From: Parietaria judaica
Lineage: Eukaryota; Streptophyta; Magnoliopsida; Rosales; Urticaceae
Direction of reading: 5' to 3'
Length of the DNA stretch: 64,000 nucleotides
NCBI GenBank assembly: GCA_954871525.1
Contig: OX940868.1
Location: forward strand, 10,902,056-10,966,055
Both the position numbers and the translations under genes were made by a program. The stretch's first letter is position 1. Each line of letters begins with the position of its first letter. Below are positions 12,150 through 23,902 of this stretch, piece after piece. Under the pieces are notes generated by a model. That model searched no databases. It was not told where the DNA came from and saw only the letters and a program-made list of their open reading frames with translations.

Positions 12150-13324
12150 CGGTGAAAGTCATTAAAGTTATTAAATTCTTGCAAATAAATCACTAACGTC
12201 TTTTTTTTTTTTTTTTGCATTGAAAGGCATTAACGCATCAATTGTTTTCAAGTAAGTCACTAAAGTTTATTTTTTGCGGCGAAAGTCATTATTGTTAGTC
12301 TTTTATTACAAATATTATTTGAAAATGTTAAATAACGTGTCAGCAGTCTACATTTCATTCACCATTTGTCTCCAACAATGATAACACATTTTAGTGAACA
12401 TTTATTTAAAATTGGGATATTTGCGGCAAAGTACAACAATGTTTTAGAAATTTGTTTTTATCGTGGTAAAAGTTTCCCAAAAACGAAAATAACCCTACTT
12501 TAAAATTTCAATTTTTCCGATAATATTTTTCCTTTATTTACCATTGTCATATTAAAGTCTAACTTCTCAATAATATATCTTATTTATCACAATTTGTGAC
12601 ATAAATGTATTTACATATGACATTACACATTGTATTTAGTTATTTGCTACAATAATATAAAATTTGGATACTAATTATCTTACAGTACCAAATTATTTGC
12701 TATAATTATCTTATGATAACAAATATTGCAGAAATCCTTAAACATATTGTGGAAGGTCACTGTAAACACATTGTGATAGATGATGTATGTCACAAATTGT
12801 GATAACTAGGAAGTTGTGATACATAAATTAGAAATATTATATGAAAAAATTGGTATTTTATGGGACATTGATATATAAATCATAAATATAGTCATGAAAA
12901 AATTAGAAGTTACGGTAGGATTATTTTTTAGTGTTTTTAGAATTTCGGCCATGATAAAATTTATTTTAAAAGTTTAAGGAGACAGTGCTACAAAAATCTC
13001 TATTTCAAATAATATTATCACTAAAACGTGTTGTCGTTGTTGGAGGAAAGTGGTGAATGTCATGTAGGTTGGTGATAAGTCATTTAACGTTGCCAGATAA
13101 CATTTGTAAGGAAATACTGACATTAATGAATTTTGCGCAAAAAATAGACGTTAGTGATTTATCTGTAAGAATTTAGTGACTTTGATGACTTTCGCCAAAA
13201 AAAAAAAAAGTTAGTGACCTATATGTATACATTTGATGATGTTAATGACTTTTTCCGTAAAAAATTGACGTTAGTTATTTATTTCAAGAATTTAATGACC
13301 TTGATGACTTTTGCCACAAATTTC
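12150..13324. mobile_element. Foldback element with about 0.5-kb inverted arms
   Basis: The two halves are imperfect reverse complements almost to the centre near 12740. The arm tips consist of three tandem units of about 60 bp each (starting near 12151, 12217, 12276 on the left; ending near 13196, 13256, 13316 on the right), each carrying words such as AAATCACTAACGTC and GAAAGTCAT. Inner matches include ATCACAATTTGTGACATA on both sides. The right end, read inward, is GGGAAATTTGTGGCAAAA, very like the terminus of the Mutator-like element at 14926. The left end lacks this terminus and abuts the preceding repeat, so it may be truncated. No coding frame. Confidence 0.7.
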
Positions 13325-13652
13325 CCTTCAAATTTTAAAGTATTCATCTTTTAAATTGTCAAACTAATTCTGCCGTAAAGAAATAACAGTAGGATTGATT
13401 TTGTTTTTTTTTTTTAAATCACGATAAAAATAAGATTTAAATTTTATATTAAGAATTTAAAAAAAAATACGATAACATAAATTTAAAATTAACCAGTACT
13501 TAAAAATTACTTTGTTAAAATATATTTCCCTTGAACATTTGATTCCATTTGCAAATAGATTTGATCTTATCCTTGCAAGATTAAGGCATCTAATACTAAA
13601 TAGCCAACAACTTTTTTCTAACTACTACAAGTGTGTATATATCAACTAATTG
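13325..13652. other. AT-rich intergenic stretch
   Basis: No coding frame, repeat unit or RNA gene was recognised. It contains oligo-T and oligo-A runs around 13406-13416 and 13458-13465. Confidence 0.6.
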
Positions 13653-13850
13653 TTTCTTTGGCCCATTCATACGTACATTATTCGCATTTAAGTCCTACCC
13701 CGCCTTATTAAATATCATCATAAAATGGTTTTTTCGGCCTATTCATACGTAAATTATTCACATTTGAACCCCAATCACCGTTTTTAATTATCAACAAATG
13801 GCTCTTTTGGCACATTGATAGGTAAAGTATTCTCATTTATTTCATTCAAA
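13653..13850 (+). repeat. Diverged tandem repeat, about 2.7 units of 73-76 bp
   Basis: Units begin with TTGGCCCATTCATACGTACA (near 13658), TCGGCCTATTCATACGTAAA (near 13735) and TTGGCACATTGATAGGTAAA (near 13808), each followed by ATTATTC.CATTT. Divergence between units suggests an old duplication. Confidence 0.75.
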
Positions 13851-13964
13851 ATTAAGAGGCGGCTAATGAATCCCTTTCAATGGCTTAAAATACATTTGTC
13901 CTTCTTAATAACTTTTAAATTTGACATAAGACATATCATTATGTAATAATAGGATAATATGCAT

Positions 13965-14042
13965 ACGTGCGTGTGTGCGCACGTGCGTGTGTGCGTGTGT
14001 GCATATGCGTGCGTGTGTGCGCGCGTGTGCGCGTGTGTGTGT
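13965..14042. repeat. Compound GT/GC microsatellite
   Basis: About 80 bp of alternating purine-pyrimidine (GTGTGTGCGCACGTGCGTGT type). Such sequence can take the left-handed Z form; no gene is near. Confidence 0.95.
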
Positions 14043-14916
14043 GGATCATGACACACACAACTTTTATAGAGGTTAGTCTCAATGTGGTAGTTGACTACTT
14101 CCTCTTAAATTTAATGATAATTTCAAATTACATTTGATGGAGAAGAGAAAATTCAATTGCTCAGCATAAAAACAATGGATCTCTCAGAATAATTGAACTC
14201 TAATCCCTTGCTCCACGTTCTCTCCTCCTGGCTTAATAGGATCTTCCTCCTCTCTCATGAATTCGATTTGTTGGGCTTTAATGGGCTCTAGAGTATCCCC
14301 TCGTGTTGCCACATGGTCGGAAGAATCTCTTAACCACGACTCGGCAATTGGACTTTTATAGTCATTGGAGAGTTTTAACGCGTAGCAATGGACGGGTTCT
14401 CGAGTAGACTAGGTCAACTTGTGGAACTCAAAAGAATCTTGGTTCAACCTTCCTGGAATTGAATAATCACCTTGTGGCAATTTGGGTTGGATAGTGTGAT
14501 ATTCGGGTTATTGGATTTTTATGAAGTCCAAGCCGAATATTTAGTTAAGTGATTAAGCCTTTACTAATAGTTAATTGAATGGCAATTCAATTAATTTAGT
14601 CACGTTACATTAAATTTAAGTTTTGAGTTAGATTAAATTTAAATCAATTAACCCGTATTATCATTAAATAAGATTGGATTTCATTGTCATTGTGTGGCAT
14701 GCATAAAATGACATAAACGTACATCAACAATAATCTCCCTCATTCGCATAATTGTTTTTTTACGTATAGAAAAACGAACAAATATATGTATACATATCCC
14801 TTATCAGAAGGGTAATTTCAAATTTTTTTAAAGACCATTTGAACTAATATTTTGTAGAGAGGCCATTTGTACACATACTATTTATCAAGGATCATTTATA
14901 ACAATAATTCCTTATA
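14043..14916. other. Intergenic region without recognised features
   Basis: No frame longer than background, no inverted or tandem repeat, and no RNA gene were recognised. Confidence 0.6.
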
Positions 14917-16049
14917 TTATTATTTAGGGAAAATTGCGGCAAAAATACCCAACCTTTAGTCAAACTGCCTCCCGGGTACCCAACCTTTAAAACTGGCGGC
15001 AAAAATACCCAACCTCCGTTGACCGTGACTTTGGCATGAAAACGTTAATTTTTCCGTTAACAACACTCATGTGGCCGTTAGCGGCAAAAATACCCAACCT
15101 TTTTTTTTTGAAAAAATTAATTTTTAATTTTTTTAATTTATTTTTTTCTTTTTCTTTTATTGATTAGTGATAATTACTTGAATTCCAAATACATGGAATG
15201 ACACAAAATTTAGTCAAAACATCTATTGATTTCTTAATGTGCTTGTATAAGCTACATTTGGTGATAAAAATCTTATTATTATGAGAAATTTTAAACATAA
15301 TGTTACGGGTATTTTAAGTAATTGAACAGGGTTTTGATAATAGATATCCAGATTTTTGGATATTTGGATTTCCGGATCCGGATACGGGTAGAGATATTTG
15401 GACACCCGGATCCGGATACGGGTAGTTCAAAAAAATCGGATAACCGCTCTGGTTACAGTCCTAATTACCCTTTTAATTGGTAATTGACCGTTTTAGATCG
15501 AATTAATACAATCAATTATTGTCTCTGTATTGAAAAGAAATGGCTTAAGAATATATGCCAGTAAAAGAAATATTATCAATAATCAATATGCTTGATTAGT
15601 AATCCGGATACTCGGAAAACCAGATACCTATTTTCAAAACCCTGTTCAATTACTTAAAATACCCGTAACATTATGTTTAAAATCTCTCATAGTAATAAGA
15701 TCTTTATCACCAAATGTAGCTTATACAAGCACATTAAGAAATCAATAGATGTTTTTACTAACTTTTGTGTTATGCCATGTATTTGGAATTCAAGTAATTA
15801 TCACTAATCAAGTAAAGAAAAAATAAATAAACTTTTTTAAAAAAAATTTAAAAATTAATTTTTAAAAGGTTGGGTATTTTTGCCGCTAACGGCCACATGA
15901 GTGTTGTTAACGGAAAAATTAACATTTTCATGCCAAAGTCACGGTCAACGCAGGTTGGGTATTTTTGCCGCCAGTTTTAAAGGTTGGGTACCCAAGAGGC
16001 AGTTTGACCAAAGGTTAGGTATTTTTGCCGTAATTTTCCCTTATTATTT
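14917..16049. mobile_element. Non-autonomous Mutator-like element with long TIRs and 9-bp TSD
   Basis: Element 14926-16040, flanked by the direct repeat TTATTATTT at 14917-14925 and 16041-16049. The arms are inverted copies of about 430 bp: each end reads GGGAAAATT.CGGCAAAAATA inward, followed by ACCCAACCTTT, GGTACCCAACC, GTCACGGTCAACG and GCTTATACAAGC-type matches further in. The core (about 15355-15600) has GGATCCGGATACGGGTAG twice. The 9-bp duplication and long TIRs fit Mutator-like elements. There is no transposase, so it is non-autonomous. Confidence 0.88.
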
Positions 16050-17353
16050 TTGTTAGTTGATGGAGGATCTATCGCCGAATTGCAAGTCCATGCATTAATA
16101 ATAGCAAACTTCAATAGCTGAAAACTACAAATAAAGAGTTTGATTGTCTCTATATGAGATCACATAATGTAAGTAAAATACATATATGCCGATTAAAAAT
16201 TTGATTATCTTCAATTGTTAAAGATGTATGTGCTCAAGAATAAAATAAAGTCAAATAAGGACACATGTTATGGAACATATAATACATGAGGTTTTTTTTA
16301 AGGGATAATTGAGGTAAAAGTATTAAAGTTATAGTCGATTGGAGATGAGAGTACACAATTTTTAATTTTAATTTTCGTGGACGGGGTACCTAATAAAATA
16401 AAAGTGTGTCAGTACTAGACTAGTTTCATCAAATTTATGTTGGTTCGACTAGCGTTGGTCCGTTTTGGCTTCGTATCAAGTAAATGTGGTAAAAAAAAAT
16501 AGTGGGAAATAAGGGACGGATTGACAAGTGGTAAAATTTCAATGGAAGAAACGATGATTGAACGAAACTGTATGGTCCAACACTTTTATTCATTTGGATA
16601 TTCCGCTCACCAGAAAAAAGAAATTGAGTATTTTCCTCATAAGTTGACTACAACGTGAGAGTGTGTTTAAATTGATTATCTTCTTTTTTTTTTTTAAATA
16701 CAAAGAGTCAAATATTCAATTAGCACATAGATTTATAAAATTCGAGCTTTTAATTCATAAAAGTGGAACCAAAACATATAAGCGATGATAAATTGATAGA
16801 AACGCTCCTTTAATTTTACTGAAATGGATAACGTCATATTTTTCACACCTTATTAAGTATTTTTCAAACATTACAAGTACAAGCTATATGCAAAATGAGA
16901 ATATAACTACACTTTTATGCGACTTAGCCTAGAGCTCAGCATGCGCTGATGTTATACCTCGACACGACACACTCACGTCGGATTCACAAAAAAGCTCAAT
17001 CCGATCTAAAAAAGTTAAACCAAAATGTCCAAACAAAACCAACCCGATAAAAATAGGGTTGGATTAATTTGGGCCGTCGGGCCCGACTAATTCTAACGAG
17101 ACTCTAACCTAAACGTCCACACTACATTATCAGCAAAAAAATTAGTGTGCGAGAAGCAGAGAGCACGGTGGAGCAGCGAGGCTAACCTTACTGACTTTGT
17201 TTTATGTATTCAATTTTAGTGCAACAAATTTTTATTTTTTTCTTCTGATTTTAAAAATCGTTGCATGATATTCATTAGTTTTGAAGATGTAAAGGAAGAA
17301 CCACATCACGCCTGTACTTATTTTCTATTTAACTGGTTTTACAGGTAATTTCT

Positions 17354-17401
<48 letters not shown>

Positions 17402-18390
17402 AGAGAAGATTTTCATGTAGCTCATCAGTTAAATGAAAGAAAGAAAGAAAAAAAAATCCATTTTTATTGATTTTGTTAAAATAAAAATATAAATGATAAA
17501 GAAAAACCAGCATTGCATGCTTTCTTGTCAGCGGCTAGTGATTAACAATCCTATACAAATAAAAAGAAATCCTTAAAACCTACCAAAAAAAATTAGCTAC
17601 AAGAAATTACAACAAATATTTATGTGCGACCATCTTTAGAGAGCCCGTCTGGAACTTTAAAACGCAATTACAACTGTCCAATCTCGTGCTTATACGGTTT
17701 CGAGGTTTCACGAACGGGGCATAAGCAACACAACCCGATTCTACTTGACACTGAAAATTGAGGCGCCAAACTCAATGAGTTGCAAGGTACGCGACGAATA
17801 AAAACTACCATCCAGAAACTACTTTGTTTCATGGGAGATGGTCGCAAGGGTTCCGGGTGAGCTGCAATTTACTCGCAAAGTCGGGCCAATCAGATATACC
17901 TTGTAAGCTAAGCCAGAAAGATCTTCTCTCAAAAGCTAAGACTTTACCACTTCATTACTGTTTGCAGATCCAAATGGTGAAAAATTCAGTTATTGATCAG
18001 AATTCCCCTCGATGGAAGCCAGTTTTGCCGATCAAAATCCTTGTTTCGAGCCTGACAAGAATTCAAGTTTAGCACCTGATAAGTTTAGACAACCATGATT
18101 ATTTCAATATCATATTTTATTATTCATCTCTTAATTAGTTAAATTTGAAGTCTTTGTTCTTTATGATACCCGAAACTAGAACATTCTCATGTCAATTAAT
18201 ATGGTGTATAAATTATACTTAGGAAGAGTATTTGATCAAGTAGTGATTATATAATAAATTTAATTTTTTGATAATACAAAAGTGTACCGTGATAGTGATC
18301 GCCAATACTACACTCGTAGTCCAGTCTGGCCCTCCATTGATGAGCTTCTTGCACCATGAAATAAATATCTCATGTTCGACGGGATTGAAT
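16050..18390. other. Intergenic region downstream of the PPR gene
   Basis: No coding frame is convincing. Near 16304 the word GGGATAATTGAGGTAAAAGT resembles the Mutator-like termini seen at 14926 and 13324, so a worn element may start there. A TA microsatellite lies at 17358-17397. The stretch of about 17500-18390 is less AT-rich and may include the 3' untranslated region of the minus-strand PPR gene; this is inference from position and composition. Confidence 0.5.
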
Positions 18391-19803
18391 TTATCGTACA
18401 TATGAAACTATCTTTCTAGCATGAATCATCTTCCAGATGTACTTTGTTACGGAATTCGGCAACAAACCTCTGCTAATCATCTCCTCTAGAAGCTTGAGGG
18501 CGACGTATATTCTATCCGCCTTTACATAGCTGAGGATCAACGTGTTGTATGTAAAGACTGAAGGCTTAACGCCTTTCAACGCCATCTTCCGAAAGATGTC
18601 TTTGGCGTTTTCTATTTCACCTACAATACAATATCCCTTGATCATCGTGGTGTAAGTGATAGAATTAGGCTTGGGACCGTTTTGAACCATACTGTTCAGC
18701 AATTTCCGAGCCTTATACATCATTCCATTTTCAGAATACGCATCCAAAATCCCGTTATGTGTTATCGTATTTGGGTATATTTGCAAACTTTGCATCTCGG
18801 AAAGTAGCTCACTGACTTTTTCCCACTTTTGTAAATGTGACAACCCGTAAAGTAAAATGTTACACGTTACAATGTCGCGACTTATGCCTCGATTCTCCAT
18901 CGTATGCATGAGTTTAAAAGCCTCTTCAATTTTCTTGGCCTTGCACAAAGCATCTATTCGAATGTTGAACGTGTATATACTTGGAGGAATTCCCCAGCCG
19001 TTCATCATTCGCAAGAACTCCGTTGCCTCTTCCCAAAGACCCGATTTGTACAATCCGTAAACGAAAGAATTACAAACCGAAACATTTGGAACAATATCCC
19101 GGTTCACCATATCCCTTAACAATCCAAAGGCGTTGTCTAAATCCCCTTCTTTGCAGAACCAGTCGAAGATCGGGCTGTAACAAATCACATTGGGCTTGAC
19201 CCCTTTGTGGCCATGCATTCGCTCTAAAAGTCCAACCGCCTTCTCGATTTCTCCTGCTTTACAGAACCCGTTAATCATCGTCCCAAACGTGAATTCATCG
19301 CAGGCGTAATCGTTCCCGATAATCTCCAAGAACAACTCCTCCGCAGCAGCCATGGAGCCCTCGGCACAAAGCCCGTGAAGCAGAGTGCTCAGCGTGCACG
19401 CATCGGGACGCAGACCATACTTGAAGACAGCGGCCAGAAGCGAGAAACCCGACTCCGATTTCTCCATTCGACAGAGACAATGGATCACAGGGTTGAGAGT
19501 ATACACATCGGGACGAAATTCATGGCAGCCCAGAGACGTCAAGTCTCTGAAGAGGGACACGACCATGGAGTTCTCGTTCATCTTCGAGAGAGAGGCGAGC
19601 AATTGGTTGAAGGCGCAGATTGAGGGCAAGGGTCGCGTTTGAATCATCGAATAGAAGCACAACAGAGCTTCACGGAGCTCGATGGCTCCAGGCTTGCATC
19701 GTGTTTGGATCAATTTCGCTACATGGTGACCATCACTGGAACAACAAAAATGGGATTTGAGAATGGCGAAGAGATTACCAGACGCTCGTGGGGTCAGAAG
19801 CAT
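18391..19803 (-). CDS. P-class pentatricopeptide repeat protein
   Basis: An uninterrupted 470-codon frame without introns, typical of plant PPR genes. After an N-terminal segment of about 60 residues, which contains Arg and Ser and could target the protein to mitochondria or chloroplast, come about eleven 35-residue PPR motifs, recognisable by blocks such as TFGTMINGFCKAGEIEKAVG, TYTTMIKGYCIVGEIENAKD and TYNTLILSYVKADRIYVALK, each followed by .GVKPNV or .GLLPNS-like linkers. There is no E, DYW or SMR domain, so RNA editing activity is not indicated. Family knowledge: P-class PPR proteins bind single-stranded organellar RNA and affect stability, splicing, processing or translation. The target cannot be read by eye. 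The last motif is incomplete and the protein ends ARKIVSYVR. The start was taken at the first ATG of the frame. Confidence 0.93.
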   Translation of the reverse strand: MLLTPRASGNLFAILKSHFCCSSDGHHVAKLIQTRCKPGAIELREALLCFYSMIQTRPLPSICAFNQLLASLSKMNENSMVVSLFRDLTSLGCHEFRPDVYTLNPVIHCLCRMEKSESGFSLLAAVFKYGLRPDACTLSTLLHGLCAEGSMAAAEELFLEIIGNDYACDEFTFGTMINGFCKAGEIEKAVGLLERMHGHKGVKPNVICYSPIFDWFCKEGDLDNAFGLLRDMVNRDIVPNVSVCNSFVYGLYKSGLWEEATEFLRMMNGWGIPPSIYTFNIRIDALCKAKKIEEAFKLMHTMENRGISRDIVTCNILLYGLSHLQKWEKVSELLSEMQSLQIYPNTITHNGILDAYSENGMMYKARKLLNSMVQNGPKPNSITYTTMIKGYCIVGEIENAKDIFRKMALKGVKPSVFTYNTLILSYVKADRIYVALKLLEEMISRGLLPNSVTKYIWKMIHARKIVSYVR

Positions 19804-20410
19804 TCTTCTCCGTCTTCAAATCTCTCAGTTCATCCCTGCACGATACGCGGCGATTCGAAGAAGCCCTAATGATAACCATGAGCTTGCTTGCAGAGAAACC
19901 CATCGGACATGGCGATGAAGTGAAGAGCAATGGAGATGGGGAGGAGAGAAGCCCTAGCGACTAGCACTAGGTTCATGTAAACGCATCGTTTCTTGAGCAA
20001 TTTTCTGATTATTGTTTTTAAGAGACAAGAAATATTCAGTGAATTGTTTTAACTTTTAAATACCCATTTTACGGTTTTACCGACGCGACGATTTTGCGGA
20101 TTTATCGACAGATAACGGATTTATTAACCGATAGCGATTTACTGATCTGATTTTACAAAATAACCGGTAACTGATAGGTAATTTATCGATTTGATTTTAC
20201 AAAATAGTCGGTAATGACGGGTATTACATAGTAATATTTGTATGTTATAAATACAAATTAAGCTTATTAAATATGTTTTATATAATAATTTCTTTTATAT
20301 AAATATAAGGATTGGAATAAAATGAAATAAACAACTCTTTGCAAGTATAAATTAAAAATGAAATTTTTTATGTTTAGTAAAATAAATTAGTCTTATTAAT
20401 ATAGAAAAAC
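19804..20410. other. PPR upstream region and CGATAA-like repeat fragment
   Basis: 19804-20000 is the probable promoter and leader of the PPR gene; no clear TATA box was found. From about 20055 to 20230 the sequence has repeated GATTTATCGA, AACCGGTAACTGATAGG and CGGTAAT words like those in the CGATAA-rich elements at 10882 and 45086, so it is probably a fragment of a related transposon. Confidence 0.5.
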
Positions 20411-21559
20411 AAAATATAGCGACCCAATGTGGTACGCCCCCAACGTGGGAGGTACGTTCATTTGTTGCTCGCAAAACAATTTCCACTATAATCTCCAACC
20501 GGAATTGTTGAGTACACCATCAAAACCCACCTCTGATTTGTATGCTAGACAACTATGAGTGTTGCAGCAATGGGCTCTTTCATTGTTGCCAAAGGAAACC
20601 TCCAAGAACATGCACGCACGGTCGGCCTTGAGTTTATCGAGGCCCTAGGCGAAAAATAATTTTGAGGCTCCTATTAACTATGAGAAATTAAATTTCAGTG
20701 CATATTATAATTCCACATTGAGATTCCTCTAAAACCTCTTTTCTCGTTTTTTTTCTTTTCCCTTTGCGGCACCCGGCTTGAATTTTCTAAATGAACTCAT
20801 TGAATTTGATCCTAAAAACATAAAATTCAGAAATATAAATATTAGTCCATTTCTTTCTAATTTAATTGAATAACAAAAAAACAAGAAATTAAATATTTCA
20901 ATATCTAATAATCGAACTAAAATACTCCATATTAGACCTTGTATCTTTTATTAATCAATCGAACTCCCCTCTAGTTTAATATAATATAATATAGTATTAT
21001 ATATATATCGATAAAGATTTAAGAGCACTCGTCGAACCAAGAGCAACAAAGCCAACAACAAAATAATATTATATTATATAACATTATATTATATTATATA
21101 TACAAATCAAATGTAGAAAAAATTATAATGGAAAGTGATGTTGCCTTGGCTTTTCACTTGCTTGTGTTGTTTTTCGATAGTGGCATTAGGACATATTCAA
21201 TTCAGAGTAGACATAGATGATTCATCAATGTTATTTAGGTTTAAAAATTATTTTCTTTGGGCCCTTTATCATACATTTGGCCCCTAACTTAGTGTTATTT
21301 TTTCCCTCCATAGTGAGGCCCTAGGCCCATGCTTAGTCCACATACCCAAAAAGCCGGCTCTGCACGCATGTTCTCTCTCTTGGTTTCTCTCTCTCAATCA
21401 CCCTTTTGTCAGATGTTGCCCTAATACAAATGGCAAGATGATGGCTTTATCGTATACCCCAACTTGCTTGACACGCGAAGCAAAAGTAAACAAAGAAAAA
21501 CCAGAAATGCCCTTGAGGCTACTTACCCATCTGCTCATTAATTAGGCTTCATAACAACA
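20411..21559 (-). mobile_element. 3' LTR of an old minus-strand Ty1/copia element (contains a hAT insertion)
   Basis: Matches 36625-37063 in the same orientation (shared words: CCACTATAATCTC, GTTGAGTACACC, CAAAACCCAC, CCCAACTTGCTTGACAC). Directly after it, at 21560, ATCTCCCACTGG is the reverse complement of a polypurine tract, so this is the 3' LTR of an element read on the minus strand. The outer end near 20411 is worn. The LTR is interrupted by the element at 20619-21360. Confidence 0.75.
20611..21368. mobile_element. hAT-type non-autonomous element with 8-bp TSD
   Basis: Element 20619-21360 (742 bp), flanked by TGCACGCA at 20611-20618 and 21361-21368. The ends, cGGTCGGCCTT and AAGCCGGCTc, form a short imperfect inverted repeat, and GAGGCCCTAGGC occurs near both ends in opposite arrangement. 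The other LTR of the host element has the uninterrupted site (AAGAACAGACACGTTCTCTC at about 36884), which confirms the insertion. No coding frame. Confidence 0.88.
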
Positions 21560-22847
21560 ATCTCCCACTGGAAGACTAATTACCACCACCCTTCTTCAAG
21601 CTTGCAAGCGCTGCTCTGACTCGTCACTTAAGGACCCCAACTGAAGTTGCACACGACTTCTATTTCTTGTTCATAAAGGTCTTCGTCAACATGTCCGCGG
21701 GATCCTGACTTCCCGGCATCTTTTTGAGAACTAGCACCTCGTCATCCATCGACGATCCAGATTGCTCATAAAACCAGCAAACAACTCCCACTGCATCTGC
21801 AATGTCCGACCTCGTGCATACCATGCTCACCAGATTTATTGTATTATGTCTTCATCATTGGCTCGTACTAGGCTAAGCCGCAATCCATATGATCCTTGCT
21901 CGCCTATTTTCTGAATTTCGCAGACTCGATCCATCATCTTTGCATCGATGTAGATCCACCATAGTCATAACTAGGGGATAAAATTTCCTCTACTCGCTCA
22001 TGAACCATCCCGGTTCATTCAAATTTTAGGAATCTTCAAGGCTCTTCTTTCGCTGCTGCAAGCCATCCTAGCTCTATCCGTAGCTGCAACTACCATAAAA
22101 ATTCATTGTCAATGCCTCTGGTCCAACGTTGTTCAAGCTGTACGGTCATACCGCACTTATCTGAGCGCTGATCGGGCCAATTTTCCATCAGTCGTACCAT
22201 CTTATGTCATAATTTTTGCATATCAAAGATGCTTTAGAGATCTGACTTCCCTCCTACACATGTCACGTCCAAGCCTATTGTTATGGGGTAATTTTGTAAA
22301 AGTTATTTAATAAAAGGAAATTATTTAGTTAGTTATTTCTTTATTAAATCAATCTAATTTTTACTGAAACGCCTTCCGAAGGTCCATTTTCGAAATAAAA
22401 AATGTCCAGATGTTCCTAAAAATATCGAGATACTCAAAAAAGTAATACATTTTATAAAAATTGGCTACGGGACACTCGATAATAGGTGGTGGTGTTTGCC
22501 TCGGATTTAAGGTCTTGTAACAGTGGACGGTCCGTTTGGCTCAACAGTCCTAGAGTTTAAGCCCAAAATTCATAAAAAGTCAACAATACGATACTTGGCC
22601 TAGCCCAACACATGCAATTAAGCCGATTAAGTATTTGATCCAATTTTATATATCTACGCCCATAATCCTTGAGCTCCCCAGGAAATCTTCATGAGTATTC
22701 TTCCTGTATCACTGTTGCAAGCCTCTCTCTACTTCTCTTTTGACATCTTCATCATTTCCAAGCTCCAACTTAGGTCGAATCTCATCTTGACTCCAAGCTT
22801 CAGAGCTACTTGTACTTGAATACTTACCTAGACTGTAGAACATTTTA
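21560..22847 (-). pseudogene. Degenerate 3' pol region of the minus-strand copia element
   Basis: Read on the minus strand, the segment next to the LTR ends in DPADMLTKT, the typical end of a copia RNase H/pol protein, then a stop. Upstream the frame is broken. About 22270-22700 does not look like pol and may be a further insertion (it starts TTATGGGGTAATTTTG; no target duplication found). 22700-22847 again looks like the Ser-rich linker between integrase and reverse transcriptase, and is continued at 34192 beyond the younger insertion. Confidence 0.6.
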
Positions 22848-23208
22848 TGTTGGACATATGTGTCCTTAAACAAGATTTTTATCCATTTGTAAAAGATAAT
22901 GACAAGTCGTTGAATAAGGATGATGTTTATTATGTTTATCTTATTATAGTTTCTGGTAGAGTAAAATAGAATGTTTGATTCCTTAGTTCATAAAGGATGC
23001 AATTATGTTATTATTATCACAACAAAGTCGATGTGAGGAAGAATTAATAATCATAATAAATGAAATTAAAACGTCCGTGACCTGATTAACTGGGTGGGAG
23101 CCCATTAATCGTGTAAGGTCATTAATGTGACTAAGTGACAATCTTATTCTGGATTATGTGTGTGTCACACTCACTGGAAGTGCATTAAGTATGAAGCGTC
23201 TTCATACT

Positions 23209-23902
23209 GGACTGGACCTGACTTAAACTAAAGAATTTATCATATAAGACCGTCACTGATAACTTGTAGTTGAGTCACAAAATGATGATCAAATGGATAT
23301 TAGTTCTAAGTCCTGAGTGATCATGAGTCCGAGTTATTGGCTTGATTATTCTTTGATTTAACCTTTAAAGAAAACAAGATATTACCGCTGTTCCCAACAC
23401 TATTATTTTAGGAACATGATAGTCAGTAGTAAGGATAGCTTGATCATAGACATGGGCATCACACAGCTCTCTTCAGAGTCATGATGATTCCCTTGGTTGT
23501 CAGTGGTGAGAAGTGAGAGGTACCCGTGCGCAACTTATGAATCGAAACCATAAGTGGACTGGACCTGACTTAAACCTAAGAAGTTATCATATAAGACCGC
23601 CACTGATAACGTATAGTTGAGTCACAAAATGATGATCAAATGGATGTTAGTTCTAAGTCCTGAGTGATCATGAGTCCGAGCTACTGGCTTGATTGTTCTT
23701 TGATTTAACCGTTAAAGAACACAAGATATTACCGCTGTTCCCAACACTATTATTTTGGGAACATGATAGTCAGTAGTAAGGATAGCTTGATCATAGACAT
23801 GGGCATCACACAGCTCTCTTCAGAGTTATGATGATTCCCTTGGTTGTCAGTGGTGAGAAGTGAAAGGTACCCGTGCGCAACTTATGAATCGAAACCATTA
23901 GT
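23209..23902 (+). repeat. 347-bp tandem duplication inside the LTR
   Basis: Two units start at GGACTGGACCTGACTTAAAC (23209 and 23556). The same two-unit arrangement with the same period is in the 3' LTR (31487 and 31834), while the related LTR at 57829-60736 has one unit only. Confidence 0.9.

Noticed and set aside
17824..18072. 82-codon frame on the plus strand downstream of the PPR gene
   Set aside because: No similarity to a known family and no supporting splice or promoter context; position suggests 3' untranslated sequence of the PPR gene on the other strand.
18857..19869. Several plus-strand frames opposite the PPR gene
   Set aside because: Antisense shadows of a long intact frame; no motif of their own.
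22270..22700. Possible LTR or element starting TTATGGGGTAATTTTG inside the old copia pol
   Set aside because: No matching end, no target duplication and no second copy were found, so it is mentioned only as an unresolved stretch.
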